This document shows positions 24,787 to 33,712 of a DNA stretch of 64,000 bases, one piece after another (position 1 is the stretch's first letter; each line of letters opens with the position of its first letter). Position numbers and translations under genes: made by a program. The stretch comes from Crocinitomicaceae bacterium. GTDB lineage: Bacteria; Bacteroidota; Bacteroidia; Flavobacteriales_G; Salibacteraceae. The DNA lies in assembly GCA_002713215.1 (NCBI GenBank), contig PAVO01000030.1:62001-126000 (forward strand), written 5' to 3'. Below the pieces are notes generated by a model. That model ran no database searches and had not been told where the DNA came from. It saw nothing but the letters and a program-made list of their open reading frames with translations.

Positions 24787-25377
24787 ATGGCTATTACATT
24801 GGAAAAGAACAAAACCCTTTCGTTAAAGAAAGTATCCAGCGCTATCGCGCAAATCACTCTCGGTCTAGGTTGGGATCCAGCTTCAGCTAAAAAAGGCGGC
24901 TTCTTCAGCGGCTTGCTTGGCGGCGGCGGTGGTGCCATCGATTTAGATGCGTCTCTTATTCTTCTTGATGCTAATCGCAATGTTGTCGATAAAGTTTGGT
25001 TCCGCAAACTGAAGTCGAACTGCGGTAGCGTAATTCATACTGGCGATAACCGCACAGGTCATGGTGACGGTGATGATGAACAAATCCGCGTCAACCTTGA
25101 GCGCCTTCCAAGCAACGTTGAATACATTGTTGCGACCGTGAATAGCTTCACCGGTCAGACGTTCAATGATGTTGAGAATTGCTACTGTCGAATTACTGAC
25201 CAAAACAATCAGGAATTGGTGAAATACAGCCTGAAAGAACAAAGCGGTCATAAAGCCGTGCTGATCGCTTCAATGGCGCGTAATGGTGGCGATTGGGAGT
25301 TTAAAGCCCTTGGTGAGTTTAGCTCAGGCCAAACGGTCGACGCCTTGATCCCGCAAGCACAAGCGCTAGTAGGCTAA
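24787..25377 (+). CDS. terZ: TerZ-like TerD-domain protein
   Basis: 196 aa from ATG 24787 (MAITLEKNKTLSLKK, AAAGGAAC upstream). A TerD beta-sandwich with the calcium-binding GDNRTGHGDGDDE at 86-98, and a Gly-rich insert at 37-49 (GGFFSGLLGGGGG), seen in TerZ/TerX. Soluble; thought to bind Ca2+ and sense or buffer metal stress. The stop overlaps the terA start (TAATG), so they are coupled. First gene of the plus operon. Confidence 0.88.
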   Translation: MAITLEKNKTLSLKKVSSAIAQITLGLGWDPASAKKGGFFSGLLGGGGGAIDLDASLILLDANRNVVDKVWFRKLKSNCGSVIHTGDNRTGHGDGDDEQIRVNLERLPSNVEYIVATVNSFTGQTFNDVENCYCRITDQNNQELVKYSLKEQSGHKAVLIASMARNGGDWEFKALGEFSSGQTVDALIPQAQALVG

Positions 25378-26513
25378 TGGTTACTTTGTCGCAAGGGGCA
25401 AACGCCCCTTTACCGACAAAGGACTTGGATATCGTCGTGCATTTCGGTGGAAAAGCGGACGTATCCTCTTTCCGACTGTTCGGTAATGGTAAAACCAGAG
25501 CTGATTCTGATTTTGTTTTCTACAACCAGACTGTCAACGACGACAGAACCGTTGAGCTAAATGATGCAGAGCAGCAGCGTAAAGTCTTCAAGTTAAGACT
25601 TGGGCAATTGAAACCTGATGTTGAAAAACTCGCGTTCTCAATGACGGTAGATAAGGGGACAATTTCTAACCTGCAACATGTCGATCTAATGGTAATGGAT
25701 GGGGCTAATCAGCTGATCTCTGCTAAGGTGCCAATGCAAGACCGTATCGAGAAGGCGCTTATATTGTGCGAAGTTTACAAGCGCAATGGCGAATGGAAGA
25801 TTCGGTTTGTTTCACAAGGTTTCAATGGTGGTTTAGAGCCGCTAGCCAAGCACTACGGTGTAGATGTTGAATCAGAGCCTGAAACACCAAATAAAGAGCA
25901 AACCCCAGTTAATCTTTCAAAAGTGACTTTAACAAAATCTCAAAAAACAGTTTCACTTGAAAAGAAGTCGAATCATGCACATGGGAAAATTAAAGTTAAC
26001 TTGAACTGGGATAGAAAGAAGTCTGGGGTTTTGAATGTGTTTGCGGGAGGCTCAAGTGTAGATCTCGATTTAGGAGCATTTGTACGCCTTAAAAACGGTG
26101 AGCAGTTTGTAATCCAAGCATTAGGGCGTTCTTTTGGAAAATACAAAATATCCCCTTTTGTTCAGTTGCAGGGTGACGATCGGACAGGTGATGCTAGTCA
26201 AGGTGAGTGGCTTTGGATTAATGGTGGAAAGTGGGATCAAATTGATGAAGTCCTAATATTCTCATTTATCTATAAGGGTACTCCTAACTGGAAGGGACTG
26301 AATGCAAAAACCACCGTCCTTGTTGATGGACAACCGCCAGTTGAAACAAGTCTTGATGAAGGTAAGTCTGGGTTGTCTTGCTGTGCTATTGCGCGACTAA
26401 TAAATGTTGACTCAAACATTCACATCGAGCGTGTGGAGAAATATTTTCGCGGCATTCAATTTATGGACAAAGCATTTAATTGGGGGTTTCGGTGGCGAGC
26501 CGGATCTAAGTAA
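25377..26513 (+). CDS. terA: TerA tellurium-resistance protein
   Basis: 378 aa, close to the usual 385 for TerA. Two TerD-like halves joined by a linker near 160-180 (ESEPETPNKEQTP). The C-terminal half has QGDDRTGDASQGEWLWINGGKWDQ, typical of TerA. The start ATG overlaps terZ's stop. It works with TerZ, TerB, TerC and TerD at the membrane; tellurite resistance is a readout rather than the proven natural job. Confidence 0.88.
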   Translation: MVTLSQGANAPLPTKDLDIVVHFGGKADVSSFRLFGNGKTRADSDFVFYNQTVNDDRTVELNDAEQQRKVFKLRLGQLKPDVEKLAFSMTVDKGTISNLQHVDLMVMDGANQLISAKVPMQDRIEKALILCEVYKRNGEWKIRFVSQGFNGGLEPLAKHYGVDVESEPETPNKEQTPVNLSKVTLTKSQKTVSLEKKSNHAHGKIKVNLNWDRKKSGVLNVFAGGSSVDLDLGAFVRLKNGEQFVIQALGRSFGKYKISPFVQLQGDDRTGDASQGEWLWINGGKWDQIDEVLIFSFIYKGTPNWKGLNAKTTVLVDGQPPVETSLDEGKSGLSCCAIARLINVDSNIHIERVEKYFRGIQFMDKAFNWGFRWRAGSK

Positions 26514-26538
26514 AAGTAAACACAAAGGAAGTGTAATT

Positions 26539-26979
26539 ATGAGTTTTTGGGAAAAGGCTAAGGCCAAATTCAATGAGACATCTGAGTCTCTTCAAACCAG
26601 TCTGAAAAAGTTTCAAAACAAAGAAATGCTTAACGCCATTGTGGGTGGTGCAGTTTATGTATCAGCAGCAGATGGTGATATTAGCTCTGACGAAAAACAG
26701 AAGCTGATGGGCTTCCTGGAGCGCTCAGAAGAGCTGAAAGTGTTCGAGACTGGCGAAGTGATCAAGGTGTTCAAGTCTCTGGCTGACAACTTTGATTTCG
26801 ATGTTGATGTGGGTCGTGGTGAGTGTATGAAGCACATCGTCAAGATCAAAGGTGATGAATCGCAGTCGCAACTGCTTATTCAGGTGGTTGTTGCCATCGC
26901 GAAAAGCGACGGTGATTTTGATGATGACGAAAAAGCTGCTGTTGATGCAATCGCAAAAGCTTTGGGTATCCAACTTTAG
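26539..26979 (+). CDS. terB: TerB tellurite-resistance protein
   Basis: 146 aa (TerB usually about 150). Starts MSFWEKAKAKFNE behind AAGGAAGTG. Two helical halves, each with an acidic motif (YVSAADGDISSDEKQ and IAKSDGDFDDDEK) that binds metal in TerB proteins. Soluble and associated with TerC at the inner membrane in known systems. Adjacent genes are terA upstream and terC downstream. Confidence 0.9.
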   Translation: MSFWEKAKAKFNETSESLQTSLKKFQNKEMLNAIVGGAVYVSAADGDISSDEKQKLMGFLERSEELKVFETGEVIKVFKSLADNFDFDVDVGRGECMKHIVKIKGDESQSQLLIQVVVAIAKSDGDFDDDEKAAVDAIAKALGIQL

Positions 26980-26985
26980 GGCCTG

Positions 26986-28014
26986 ATGCTGATGACGACT
27001 GAAATCGCAATCGTATTCGTGGCAACATTGTTGTTGGGGTTCTTCCTCGACAACTTTGCTCACCGCGAAAATAAGCCAGTATCACTTGGCTCCGCTGTAG
27101 GTTGGTCAATTTTTTGGATAGTTGTTGCTATCGGATTTGGCGTTTACCTGCATTTTAGACACAGTCCAGAAATGGCGAGCTTGTACTTTACCGGTTACGC
27201 ATTAGAGAAGGCGCTGTCTGTCGATAACTTGTTCGTCATCATGGCGGTGTTCTCATGGTTCGCAATCCCTGATCACCTTCGACACAGAGTATTGTTCTGG
27301 GGAATCATTGGGGCAGTGGTATTCCGTGGCATTTTCGTTGCCATTGGTACCAGTCTTCTTCACTTGGGTCCATGGGTTGAGTTGCTATTCGCGGGTATCG
27401 TTATTTACACAGCGTTCCTTATGTTAAAGGCCGGTGATGATGACGATGAAATCGAAGATTACTCAACGCATCCTGCTTATCGATTCGTGCAGAAGTTCAT
27501 GCCTGTTTGGCCAAAATTACACGGCAAAAACTTCATCGTTACACGTCGTGAAATTGAATCAATGCCTGAGAACGAAAGACCTGAAGGTTGGTCACTGCCA
27601 GCTAAAGGCTTCCGATTTGCAACCCCTATGCTCCTGTGTTTGGCGGTTATCGAGTTCAGTGACGTTATGTTTGCGTTTGACTCTGTGCCGGCAGTGATCG
27701 CGGTGAGTAAAGAGCCGTTGATTGTTTACTCTGCAATGATGTTCGCAATCCTTGGTCTGCGTAGCTTGTACTTCGTACTTGAGGCAATGAAAAAGTACCT
27801 TGTTCACTTAGAGAAAGCTGTGATTGTGCTGCTGTTCTACATCGGCGCGAAACTTGGCCTGAATGCAAGTGAGCCAATGCTAAACCATGGCATTCACATT
27901 GATTCTGGTACATCACTGCTAGTTGTTCTGGCAATTCTAACCCTTGGGGTAGTGGCGTCATTTATCTTTCCAGAGAAAGACGATGAGGCCGCAGAAGCTC
28001 CATCAAATAAGTAA
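26986..28014 (+). CDS. terC: TerC integral membrane protein
   Basis: 342 aa (known TerC 346). About nine membrane helices; the charged TerC signatures are visible: EKALSVDNLFV near 70 and ALIEFSDVMFAFDSVPAV near 225 (here VIEFSDVMFAFDSVPAV). A second ATG six bases in is possible. The protein anchors the Ter complex and has been linked to metal-ion transport. The cytoplasmic C-terminus is short. Confidence 0.93.
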   Translation: MLMTTEIAIVFVATLLLGFFLDNFAHRENKPVSLGSAVGWSIFWIVVAIGFGVYLHFRHSPEMASLYFTGYALEKALSVDNLFVIMAVFSWFAIPDHLRHRVLFWGIIGAVVFRGIFVAIGTSLLHLGPWVELLFAGIVIYTAFLMLKAGDDDDEIEDYSTHPAYRFVQKFMPVWPKLHGKNFIVTRREIESMPENERPEGWSLPAKGFRFATPMLLCLAVIEFSDVMFAFDSVPAVIAVSKEPLIVYSAMMFAILGLRSLYFVLEAMKKYLVHLEKAVIVLLFYIGAKLGLNASEPMLNHGIHIDSGTSLLVVLAILTLGVVASFIFPEKDDEAAEAPSNK

Positions 28015-28059
28015 GTCTCAGTGACGAGACGTAGTTCAACCACTAAAAGGAATTAACCT

Positions 28060-28638
28060 ATGACTTTATCTTTGAAAAAAGGCGGCAATTTAAGCCTGTC
28101 TAAAGAAGCTCCAGCGATGACCGTTGCTCATATCGGTTTAGGTTGGGACGTTCGCCGCACAGACGGTGTTGATTATGACCTTGATGCTTCTTTGTTCCTG
28201 CTTGATGCGCAGGGCAAAATTATCGGCGAAGACGGCTTTATTTTCTACAACCAAAAAGAAAGCACGTGTGGTTCAATCGTTCACCAGGGCGACAACCGTA
28301 CCGGTGACGGCGACGGTGACGACGAAGTGGTGAAAGTTGTTCTGGCGAAAGTGCCAGAAAAAATTCAAAAGATCGTTGTTGCAGTAACCATTCACGAAGC
28401 AGAAAAGCATGGCCTTAACTTTGGTCAAATTGAAAACGCGTTCGTACGTGTTGTTGATGATGCGAACCAAAACGAAGTGGCGCGCTACGACCTGTCTGAA
28501 GACGCAAGCACTGAAACAGCCATGCTGTTCGCTGAACTGTATCGCAATAACGGTGAGTGGAAGTTCAGAGCGGTAGGTCAAGGCTATGCTGGTGGCCTGG
28601 GTGCGATGGCTCGCAGCTACGGCCTGGATATCAAGTAA
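28060..28638 (+). CDS. terD: TerD stress protein
   Basis: 192 aa, the family's length. Starts MTLSLKKGGNLSLSKEAP with AAAGGAA before it. The calcium motif GDNRTGDGDGDDE is at 77-89, followed by the IHEAEKHGLNFGQIENAFVRV segment. Cytosolic Ca2+-binding beta-sandwich. TerD and TerE are the products most required for resistance in known ter operons. The 90 bases after it contain GGGGAG...CTCCCC, which may moderate terE expression. Confidence 0.93.
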   Translation: MTLSLKKGGNLSLSKEAPAMTVAHIGLGWDVRRTDGVDYDLDASLFLLDAQGKIIGEDGFIFYNQKESTCGSIVHQGDNRTGDGDGDDEVVKVVLAKVPEKIQKIVVAVTIHEAEKHGLNFGQIENAFVRVVDDANQNEVARYDLSEDASTETAMLFAELYRNNGEWKFRAVGQGYAGGLGAMARSYGLDIK

Positions 28639-28727
28639 GTAAACGAACCGGGGAGGGAACTCCCCAACCCCTAAAGAAAAGCTCGGATGCTTTTCAATAA
28701 CATTTAACAAAACTCATGGAGAGAACT

Positions 28728-29306
28728 ATGCCTGTATCATTGCAAAAAGGCGGCAACGTAAACCTAACTAAAGAAGCACCAGAAATGAAGCTTGCGACAA
28801 TCGGCTTGGGCTGGGACGTTCGTAAGACTGACGGTGTTTCTTTCGACCTTGATGCTTCTGCATTTATGCTGGACGCTGAAGGTAAAATTCTGGGTGATGC
28901 CTCTTTCATCTTCTTTAACAACAAAGTTTCACCTTGTGGCGCTGTTGTTCATAATGGTGACAACCGTACTGGTGAAGGTGATGGTGATGACGAGTCAATC
29001 GCTGTTACGCTGGCTGACTTGCCTGAAGCCGTTGCTAAGATCATGGTGGGTGTAACCATTCACGAAGCTGACGAAAATGGTCAAAACTTTGGCCAGGTGT
29101 CAAACGCTTATATTCGCGTTGTTGATGAGACGAACGCTACTGAAGTTGCGCGCTACGATCTGTCTGAAGACGCAAGCACTGAAACCGCTATGGTATTCGG
29201 TGAGCTGTATCGCCATAACGGCGACTGGAAGTTCAAAGCTGTTGGTCAGGGCTACGCTGGTGGCCTGAAGGCGATGGCTCAAGATGTTGGCGTAAATATC
29301 GGCTAA
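28728..29306 (+). CDS. terE: TerE stress protein
   Basis: 192 aa from ATG 28728 ([25 protein letters not shown] before it); the frame extends 12 bases upstream but that start is poorer. A close paralogue of TerD with [13 protein letters not shown] at 77-89. Last gene of terZABCDE and followed by a clear terminator. No terF or terW is present in the window. Confidence 0.92.
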   Translation: MPVSLQKGGNVNLTKEAPEMKLATIGLGWDVRKTDGVSFDLDASAFMLDAEGKILGDASFIFFNNKVSPCGAVVHNGDNRTGEGDGDDESIAVTLADLPEAVAKIMVGVTIHEADENGQNFGQVSNAYIRVVDETNATEVARYDLSEDASTETAMVFGELYRHNGDWKFKAVGQGYAGGLKAMAQDVGVNIG

Positions 29307-29323
29307 GAAAGCGCTGATAAAAG

Positions 29324-29353
29324 AAAAGGACAGTTTGATACTGTCCTTTTTTT
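29324..29353 (+). terminator. Terminator of terZABCDE
   Basis: AAAGGACAG-TTTGATA-CTGTCCTTTTTTT directly after terE. Confidence 0.9.
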
Positions 29354-29373
29354 ATGCCTATTTTTTTATTGAA

Positions 29374-29916
29374 TCACTGGTTTTCCAATCGCCACTTTGC
29401 AAACGCTGAGTTTACCATTTCATCGAGCTCTGCATCGCGCTTTTCTTTCAGTGATGGATGATCGCTAAACTCATCAGCGCTACCAGTGCATTCCATGTTG
29501 TACTTACCAATGTTGCCACTCAATGCCGAGTTGCCGGCATCACGTCGAACCATGACTTGCAGACAGATGGTCTGGCGCTCACCTTTAGGTGGGCTCACTG
29601 AGCGATCATAAACTGCGTGCCACACCTCGCGAACAAAATAAGTGTCAGTAACTTCAATCGAATGCCCGCGATGATCGACAGTATGAGGATTCTCGTTCAT
29701 TTTCTGCCAAGGGCCAAAGTTGATGCCCGTGTTTAATAGAACGTCAGCTTCGACAACAGTAGGGGCTTTAACATTCATGTCTCGAACACCCTCAATAGGT
29801 GCAGCTTTGACAACGTCCTCCTGCTTAAGCGTGTCGGGCTCGGCACCCTTGTCAGATTCAGAGCAACCAGAAAGCATCATGGCAGCGCATGTGGCGGTAA
29901 GTATGAATAGTTTCAT
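29374..29916 (-). CDS. Lipoprotein, 180 aa
   Basis: Starts MKLFILTATCAAMMLSGCSES, with lipobox LSGC and cleavage before Cys18; Ser after Cys suggests outer-membrane sorting. The mature part is hydrophilic with one further pair of cysteines (TICLQVM, NMECTGS). Monocistronic, with an operator at 29971-29988. No known family. Confidence 0.75.
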   Translation of the reverse strand: MKLFILTATCAAMMLSGCSESDKGAEPDTLKQEDVVKAAPIEGVRDMNVKAPTVVEADVLLNTGINFGPWQKMNENPHTVDHRGHSIEVTDTYFVREVWHAVYDRSVSPPKGERQTICLQVMVRRDAGNSALSGNIGKYNMECTGSADEFSDHPSLKEKRDAELDEMVNSAFAKWRLENQ

Positions 29917-29970
29917 CGTCTTCCCTTAATTGAGTTTGTTTTCTTTACTTTAACATTTAGAAAAATACAC

Positions 29971-29988
29971 AACAACACTTTTGTTGTA
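29971..29988. promoter_or_regulatory. Operator between divergent lipoprotein genes
   Basis: AACAAC-ACTTTT-GTTGTA. On the minus strand the -10 is weak (TTAAAG). On the plus strand it lies just upstream of a separate promoter at 29997-30025. Confidence 0.7.
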
Positions 29989-29996
29989 ACTGGTTA

Positions 29997-30025
29997 TTGA
30001 TTGAATTTTTTACTTTTGGTATGAT
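29997..30025 (+). promoter_or_regulatory. Promoter of plus-strand lipoprotein
   Basis: TTGATT at 29997-30002, 17-bp spacer, TATGAT at 30020-30025 preceded by TGG. Confidence 0.7.
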
Positions 30026-30080
30026 TTTGATCAGGAAGGATAAAGGAAATATCCATAACAGTTCAAAAGGAGCGTTGGAC

Positions 30081-30722
30081 GTGAAAGGTAAAATACTTGG
30101 CGCTGCATTGATTGCAGTGCTACTAACTGGATGTGGCTCAGATGATGATGCGTTGTTTAATGAGCCATCTTTTGATGCCGCTCAATTCAGAGCAACTGTT
30201 GCATCAAGATCTAATGATGAATCGTTTTTTGCGCAAACCAATTTATTTAAGTCTGCACCTACCGTTTCATATCAATACAAGCTATCTGAAATGACATCTT
30301 TTCAAACATTTGACTTAGGTCCGGAAAAGAACCCACTGAAAACCTACAAGTGGCGGGTGGTCGGTGCAACCCCAATTTGGCAGCCTCATAGTGATAGAAG
30401 AGCATCAACGTTTTTAGATAAGGAAAAGGCTACCTACTGGCGCGCTTATGAGGTGTTCACAGAAGTTGAAGGTGAGCCTTATGTTATGGAACTTCCACTA
30501 AATGCGAGCTACTCAGTTCCTTACTACCAGCAAATGATTTCGAACATTATCATTGAGCATGGGGAAGTGATTGTGTCTTACCCTGAGCAAATAAAGCCCA
30601 ATTTGACAGATAGTGAGGTAAGGCGTTCAACGAATGAATTGGTTGGCGCTATCATTAATAAAATTAATGATGACCGAAACACACGAATTGAAAAGGCGAA
30701 ACTCGCTTCCAGAGAGCTCTAA
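30081..30722 (+). CDS. Lipoprotein, 213 aa
   Basis: The start is placed at GTG 30081 (MKGKILGAALIAVLLTGCGSD), with AAGGAGCG nine bases before it and a lipobox LTGC; the open frame begins earlier but the extra residues would precede the signal peptide. The mature part is hydrophilic with a helical, basic C-terminus (NKINDDRNTRIEKAKLASREL). Function unknown. Diverges from the other lipoprotein gene across the operator. Confidence 0.7.
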   Translation: MKGKILGAALIAVLLTGCGSDDDALFNEPSFDAAQFRATVASRSNDESFFAQTNLFKSAPTVSYQYKLSEMTSFQTFDLGPEKNPLKTYKWRVVGATPIWQPHSDRRASTFLDKEKATYWRAYEVFTEVEGEPYVMELPLNASYSVPYYQQMISNIIIEHGEVIVSYPEQIKPNLTDSEVRRSTNELVGAIINKINDDRNTRIEKAKLASREL

Positions 30723-30750
30723 GGGCGCTCTTATTGTTATTAGTTAACCA

Positions 30751-30773
30751 AACCCCGTTATTGCGGGGTTTTT
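30751..30773 (+). terminator. Rho-independent terminator
   Basis: AACCCCG-TTATTG-CGGGGTTTTT after the plus-strand lipoprotein gene. Confidence 0.85.
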
Positions 30774-30995
30774 GCATTCTAGGGCGAAATAGGGCTGTTT
30801 GTGCTTGTGTATGGGGCGTGAGAAGACAAAAGCGCCCGTATTAGCGCTATTGTAAATTGTTTTGTCACCATGATGAGAGCGTGCCCAAATGGTGTTTAGC
30901 GGACTTTACATGCCTTTTTCCGGCGTGTTAGCGCAAACATCCCTATTTCGCGTTTGTTGACTTATGTGGTCTACAACAATGAGTGAACCAAAGAT
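30774..30995. other. Intergenic, nothing recognised
   Basis: About 220 bases between convergent genes. No reading frame with a start signal, operator or hairpin with T-run seen. Confidence 0.5.
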
Positions 30996-31568
30996 TTACG
31001 CATTTGCTTTTCGAGAACGACCGGCAGCGAGGCCTAAAAGTCCAAGCATACCAATGCCCAATAATGGTGTTGGGACATCTGAAAGGTTACTGTCGCCGAA
31101 GTTTATTTCCACAACACCAAATACAATACGTGATTCAGGATCATTGCCGATATCATTCCACTTGCCACTGCCAATCATTTGTACGTAGTTTTCGCCAGAG
31201 CCAGCGTTGTTAGGTTCGCCTGGGCGGAAGTTTTCGTAGTCAAAGGTTTCACCACTAACCCAAGAAAATACGCCTTCTTCGTCTCGGTCAGTCAGTCCAA
31301 GCCAAAGGAAATCAGTTGCAAACGAGGATGTTCCACCCGTCAGCCATAGATCACGGATAAAGCTGTTTTCTTCAAAGCTATTTATGGTGATTAAGTTGCC
31401 ACCAAGTTCAATGGCCTTGGCTTGTGCGTCATCCCAGCTACTGGAAGTAAGAAGGTAATAGTTGCTGTCTTCAAAACTGGCTTCCTCAAGCACCATCACT
31501 TCAGCCTGAGTGGCAAAAGCAGCAGTGGAAAGTGTTGCAGCGAGAAGTGTTCCTGTAAGTAGTTTCAT
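30996..31568 (-). CDS. C-type-lectin-fold surface protein with PEP-CTERM-like anchor
   Basis: 190 aa. Signal peptide 1-22 (MKLLTGTLLAATLSTAAFATQA). The central domain has the C-type lectin fold: YYLLTSSSWDDAQAKA, FLWLGLTDRDEEGVFSWVSGE and FRPGEPNN (usual WND-like loop). The C-terminus VPTPLLGIGMLGLLGLAAG then RSRKA is a PEP-CTERM-type sorting signal: short motif, hydrophobic helix, basic end. It is probably secreted and cut by an exosortase encoded elsewhere. No AACAAC operator is in front; it has its own promoter. Confidence 0.82.
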   Translation of the reverse strand: MKLLTGTLLAATLSTAAFATQAEVMVLEEASFEDSNYYLLTSSSWDDAQAKAIELGGNLITINSFEENSFIRDLWLTGGTSSFATDFLWLGLTDRDEEGVFSWVSGETFDYENFRPGEPNNAGSGENYVQMIGSGKWNDIGNDPESRIVFGVVEINFGDSNLSDVPTPLLGIGMLGLLGLAAGRSRKANA

Positions 31569-31659
31569 AAGTAAGTCCTTTTACAAATATAGAACTTACT
31601 CAGCAAGTCATGTGCCAAAAGTTGATGGCTTGGCCTGCACAAAGCAGGCCGGAGTAGCG

Positions 31660-31950
31660 TTATAGGTTTTCGCGAGTCCAGTCGTACGCACCAGAAACAG
31701 TGCTCATACGCTTGAATTTTTCAGCAAGTTCTGTGAACCCCGCAGCTTCAAGCGCTTCAATCTGGTCTTCACCGGCATAGATAAGATCATTTGCGCCTTG
31801 AATGAAAAGGTCTTCAACAAGGGTATAATCGCCGTCGCTAACCTCTTCCCTACTGTCGTAGCCGAACTCATCAAGGATGAACTGTAGTCGTTCGTCCACT
31901 TCAGGTGTTTCAACTTCTTGGCTAGTTTGGTTTTCTTGAATATCTGACAT
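31660..31950 (-). CDS. Hypothetical acidic protein, 96 aa
   Basis: Starts MSDIQENQTSQEVETPEVDER behind ACACAGGGGAAAT. Very acidic; helical C-terminal part (GANDLIYAGEDQIEALEAAGF), and Trp near the end (YDWTRENL). Second gene of the operon starting at 32430, 15 bases downstream. Function unknown. Confidence 0.7.
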   Translation of the reverse strand: MSDIQENQTSQEVETPEVDERLQFILDEFGYDSREEVSDGDYTLVEDLFIQGANDLIYAGEDQIEALEAAGFTELAEKFKRMSTVSGAYDWTRENL

Positions 31951-31965
31951 CTTATTTCCCCTGTG

Positions 31966-32430
31966 TTATGCCGGCATTGAGCCAGCATTTGGTTCATTGA
32001 TGAAGGCGATGAAGTAGTCTTCGACTTCAATACCGTCAATTTCGTCTGTGGTCACGTTGAACTGAAATTGAAAGTCTTCAAGCGTTTGGATTAGAGCGTC
32101 GTCAAAATACTTGTTTACTTGATCTAATCTCATGTTTTCTTTTTCTACACGCTCTACATCTGCCATTGAGTAGTCAGAAGCCGGAAATTTAACTACATAC
32201 GTCGTATGTGACATCGTTCTCGTGTTTGTCGCACGGTCGCGCAAGTCTAATGCGGCCTCAATCAGAGACATGTTGTAATTGCCAAAGTTGAATTGTGCTT
32301 CGCCATCAACCAGACCAGCTTTGATGGTCATGTAGTCGTTCTCTGTGCGTTTAATAAGTAAGACGTTAGCCTGGGTTTCGATAACTTGACCGAACTTAGA
32401 CTGAGCTGCTTGAATGATTGCTTGTTCCAT
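31966..32430 (-). CDS. Hypothetical protein, 154 aa
   Basis: Starts MEQAIIQAAQSKFGQVIET behind ACAGGGGAAACA. Mixed alpha/beta with a long central helix (YSMADVERVEKENMRLDQV). No signal peptide. First gene of the operon under 32470-32511. No family recognised. Confidence 0.7.
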   Translation of the reverse strand: MEQAIIQAAQSKFGQVIETQANVLLIKRTENDYMTIKAGLVDGEAQFNFGNYNMSLIEAALDLRDRATNTRTMSHTTYVVKFPASDYSMADVERVEKENMRLDQVNKYFDDALIQTLEDFQFQFNVTTDEIDGIEVEDYFIAFINEPNAGSMPA

Positions 32431-32469
32431 GTTGTTTCCCCTGTGCATGGTGTTTTTTAACTTGAGATA

Positions 32470-32511
32470 ATCATACCAAACACAGAGGGTAAAAACAACA
32501 CTTTTGTTGTG
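32470..32511 (-). promoter_or_regulatory. Operator-promoter
   Basis: AACAAC-ACTTTT-GTTGTG at 32494-32511; TTGTTT, 17-bp spacer, TGG-TATGAT (-10 at 32470-32475). Confidence 0.85.
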
Positions 32512-32523
32512 ATTGTTGTGAAA

Positions 32524-32967
32524 TTATTCCACTTGATTACGCAACTCCAGTAATTTGCTAATGTTGGGAGGGTGATCAAGTTCATACCCCACCATGATGC
32601 CAAGGAGTTCCTCCAGCGCCAGTGAGCAGAACAAGAAGTATCGTGAGTTTTTAAGTTCTGGCGACGAGTCAAAGTATTCACCATCGCGCTCAAGCCAGCA
32701 ATGCTCCACCACCTTTTCAATCTCGACAGTGTCCTGTTGTAAGCCAAGGCAAAACCTTAACCCTGGTGTAGTGCCGTGATTCTTAACTAGTGTCTCAATA
32801 ACATTGTCAAAGCATTGCAGTGGAACTTGTTCTGCTGCATCTATGCCGCTATCAGCGAGATCTTGAGGCGTCACCTCAACCGTCAGCTCTTTTGCCAGCA
32901 TCGACTGGTACGCTTTGCGATTTTGGTTATCACAGAACTGGTATGTGAATTGGTTGTTGGCTGCCAT
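32524..32967 (-). CDS. Hypothetical protein, 147 aa
   Basis: Starts MAANNQFTYQFCDNQN; the ATG shares its A with the stop of the kinase gene upstream, so they are coupled. Acidic (VEVTPQDLADSGIDAAEQ), with five cysteines. Second gene after the P-loop kinase; may be its partner or regulator but no domain is recognised. Confidence 0.7.
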   Translation of the reverse strand: MAANNQFTYQFCDNQNRKAYQSMLAKELTVEVTPQDLADSGIDAAEQVPLQCFDNVIETLVKNHGTTPGLRFCLGLQQDTVEIEKVVEHCWLERDGEYFDSSPELKNSRYFLFCSLALEELLGIMVGYELDHPPNISKLLELRNQVE

Positions 32968-33635
32968 TAAGCAGCCACCTTTGCATCGATAATTGCTTCG
33001 GCTTCCTTGATGTTGCGACCAACATCAATCAGCTTCGCGTGTTTGGCAATCAATACCTGATCACTATCATCAGGGATAAGCGTGTAACCCTTGTATACGC
33101 CGAACTTGGTGAAACCCATAGTTATCATAAATCGGTCAATACGACGAATGAAGTCTTCCTGAGTTGTACTGTTGTCTAAAATGACATCAGCCATGTCGCG
33201 CGTTACAGAGATTGAGCTTGAATCTTCGCCCTCAGTGCGGTCGCCAGCGTCTAACCAGATAGACAGATCAAACATATTTTTGGCTTTAACTGCACCGAAC
33301 TCTTCTGCATGGCGAACGCCATCACAGGTATCATAGCGCTGGTAAATGCGACGAACCAAATTGGTTAATTCTGGTGTGTTGAACTCATAAATGCCTTCGT
33401 ACCATTCCTGACGGTGGTTGCGACGGTCTGCGTGGCATTCTTTAGGCGTTTTGTAGCCATACTTATCTTTAAGTTTATCGTACATGAAAAGGGTAGATGC
33501 CATTAACGATGTCGACATAGACGAGATAGCGTAGTGCTGCTCAAGGTGTTCACAGAACGTGCCTTTTCCGCATTCTCCTTCACCCAATAGCATTAAGCGA
33601 AGTCTTGGTCGTTTGTGATAATGTTGTAATGACAT
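32967..33635 (-). CDS. P-loop nucleotide kinase, 222 aa
   Basis: Start MSLQHYHKRPRLRLMLL at ATG 33635 under the 33671-33712 operator. Walker A GEGECGKGT at 18-26. CHADRRNHRQEWYEGI (about 72-87) and RHAEEFGAVKAKNMFDLSIWLDAG then ADVILDNST match phage-type deoxynucleoside monophosphate kinases. It should phosphorylate (d)NMP with ATP to feed nucleotide pools. The exact base specificity is not visible. Followed by the 147-aa gene. Confidence 0.75.
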   Translation of the reverse strand: MSLQHYHKRPRLRLMLLGEGECGKGTFCEHLEQHYAISSMSTSLMASTLFMYDKLKDKYGYKTPKECHADRRNHRQEWYEGIYEFNTPELTNLVRRIYQRYDTCDGVRHAEEFGAVKAKNMFDLSIWLDAGDRTEGEDSSSISVTRDMADVILDNSTTQEDFIRRIDRFMITMGFTKFGVYKGYTLIPDDSDQVLIAKHAKLIDVGRNIKEAEAIIDAKVAA

Positions 33636-33670
33636 AAAAGCCCCTGTTGCTAACTGTATTTTGTCTGTCC

Positions 33671-33712
33671 AGTATAACAATTCAGAGGCTTAAAAACAAC
33701 ACTTTTGTTGTT
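33671..33712 (-). promoter_or_regulatory. Operator-promoter of kinase operon
   Basis: AACAAC-ACTTTT-GTTGTT at 33695-33712; TTGTTT, 17-bp spacer, TATACT (-10 at 33671-33676). The stop codon of the next gene upstream lies in its first arm. Confidence 0.85.

Noticed and set aside
20002-29353. The Ter locus as proof of tellurite exposure
   Set aside because: Ter genes are common in strains never exposed to tellurite; resistance is an assay readout, so no such claim is made.
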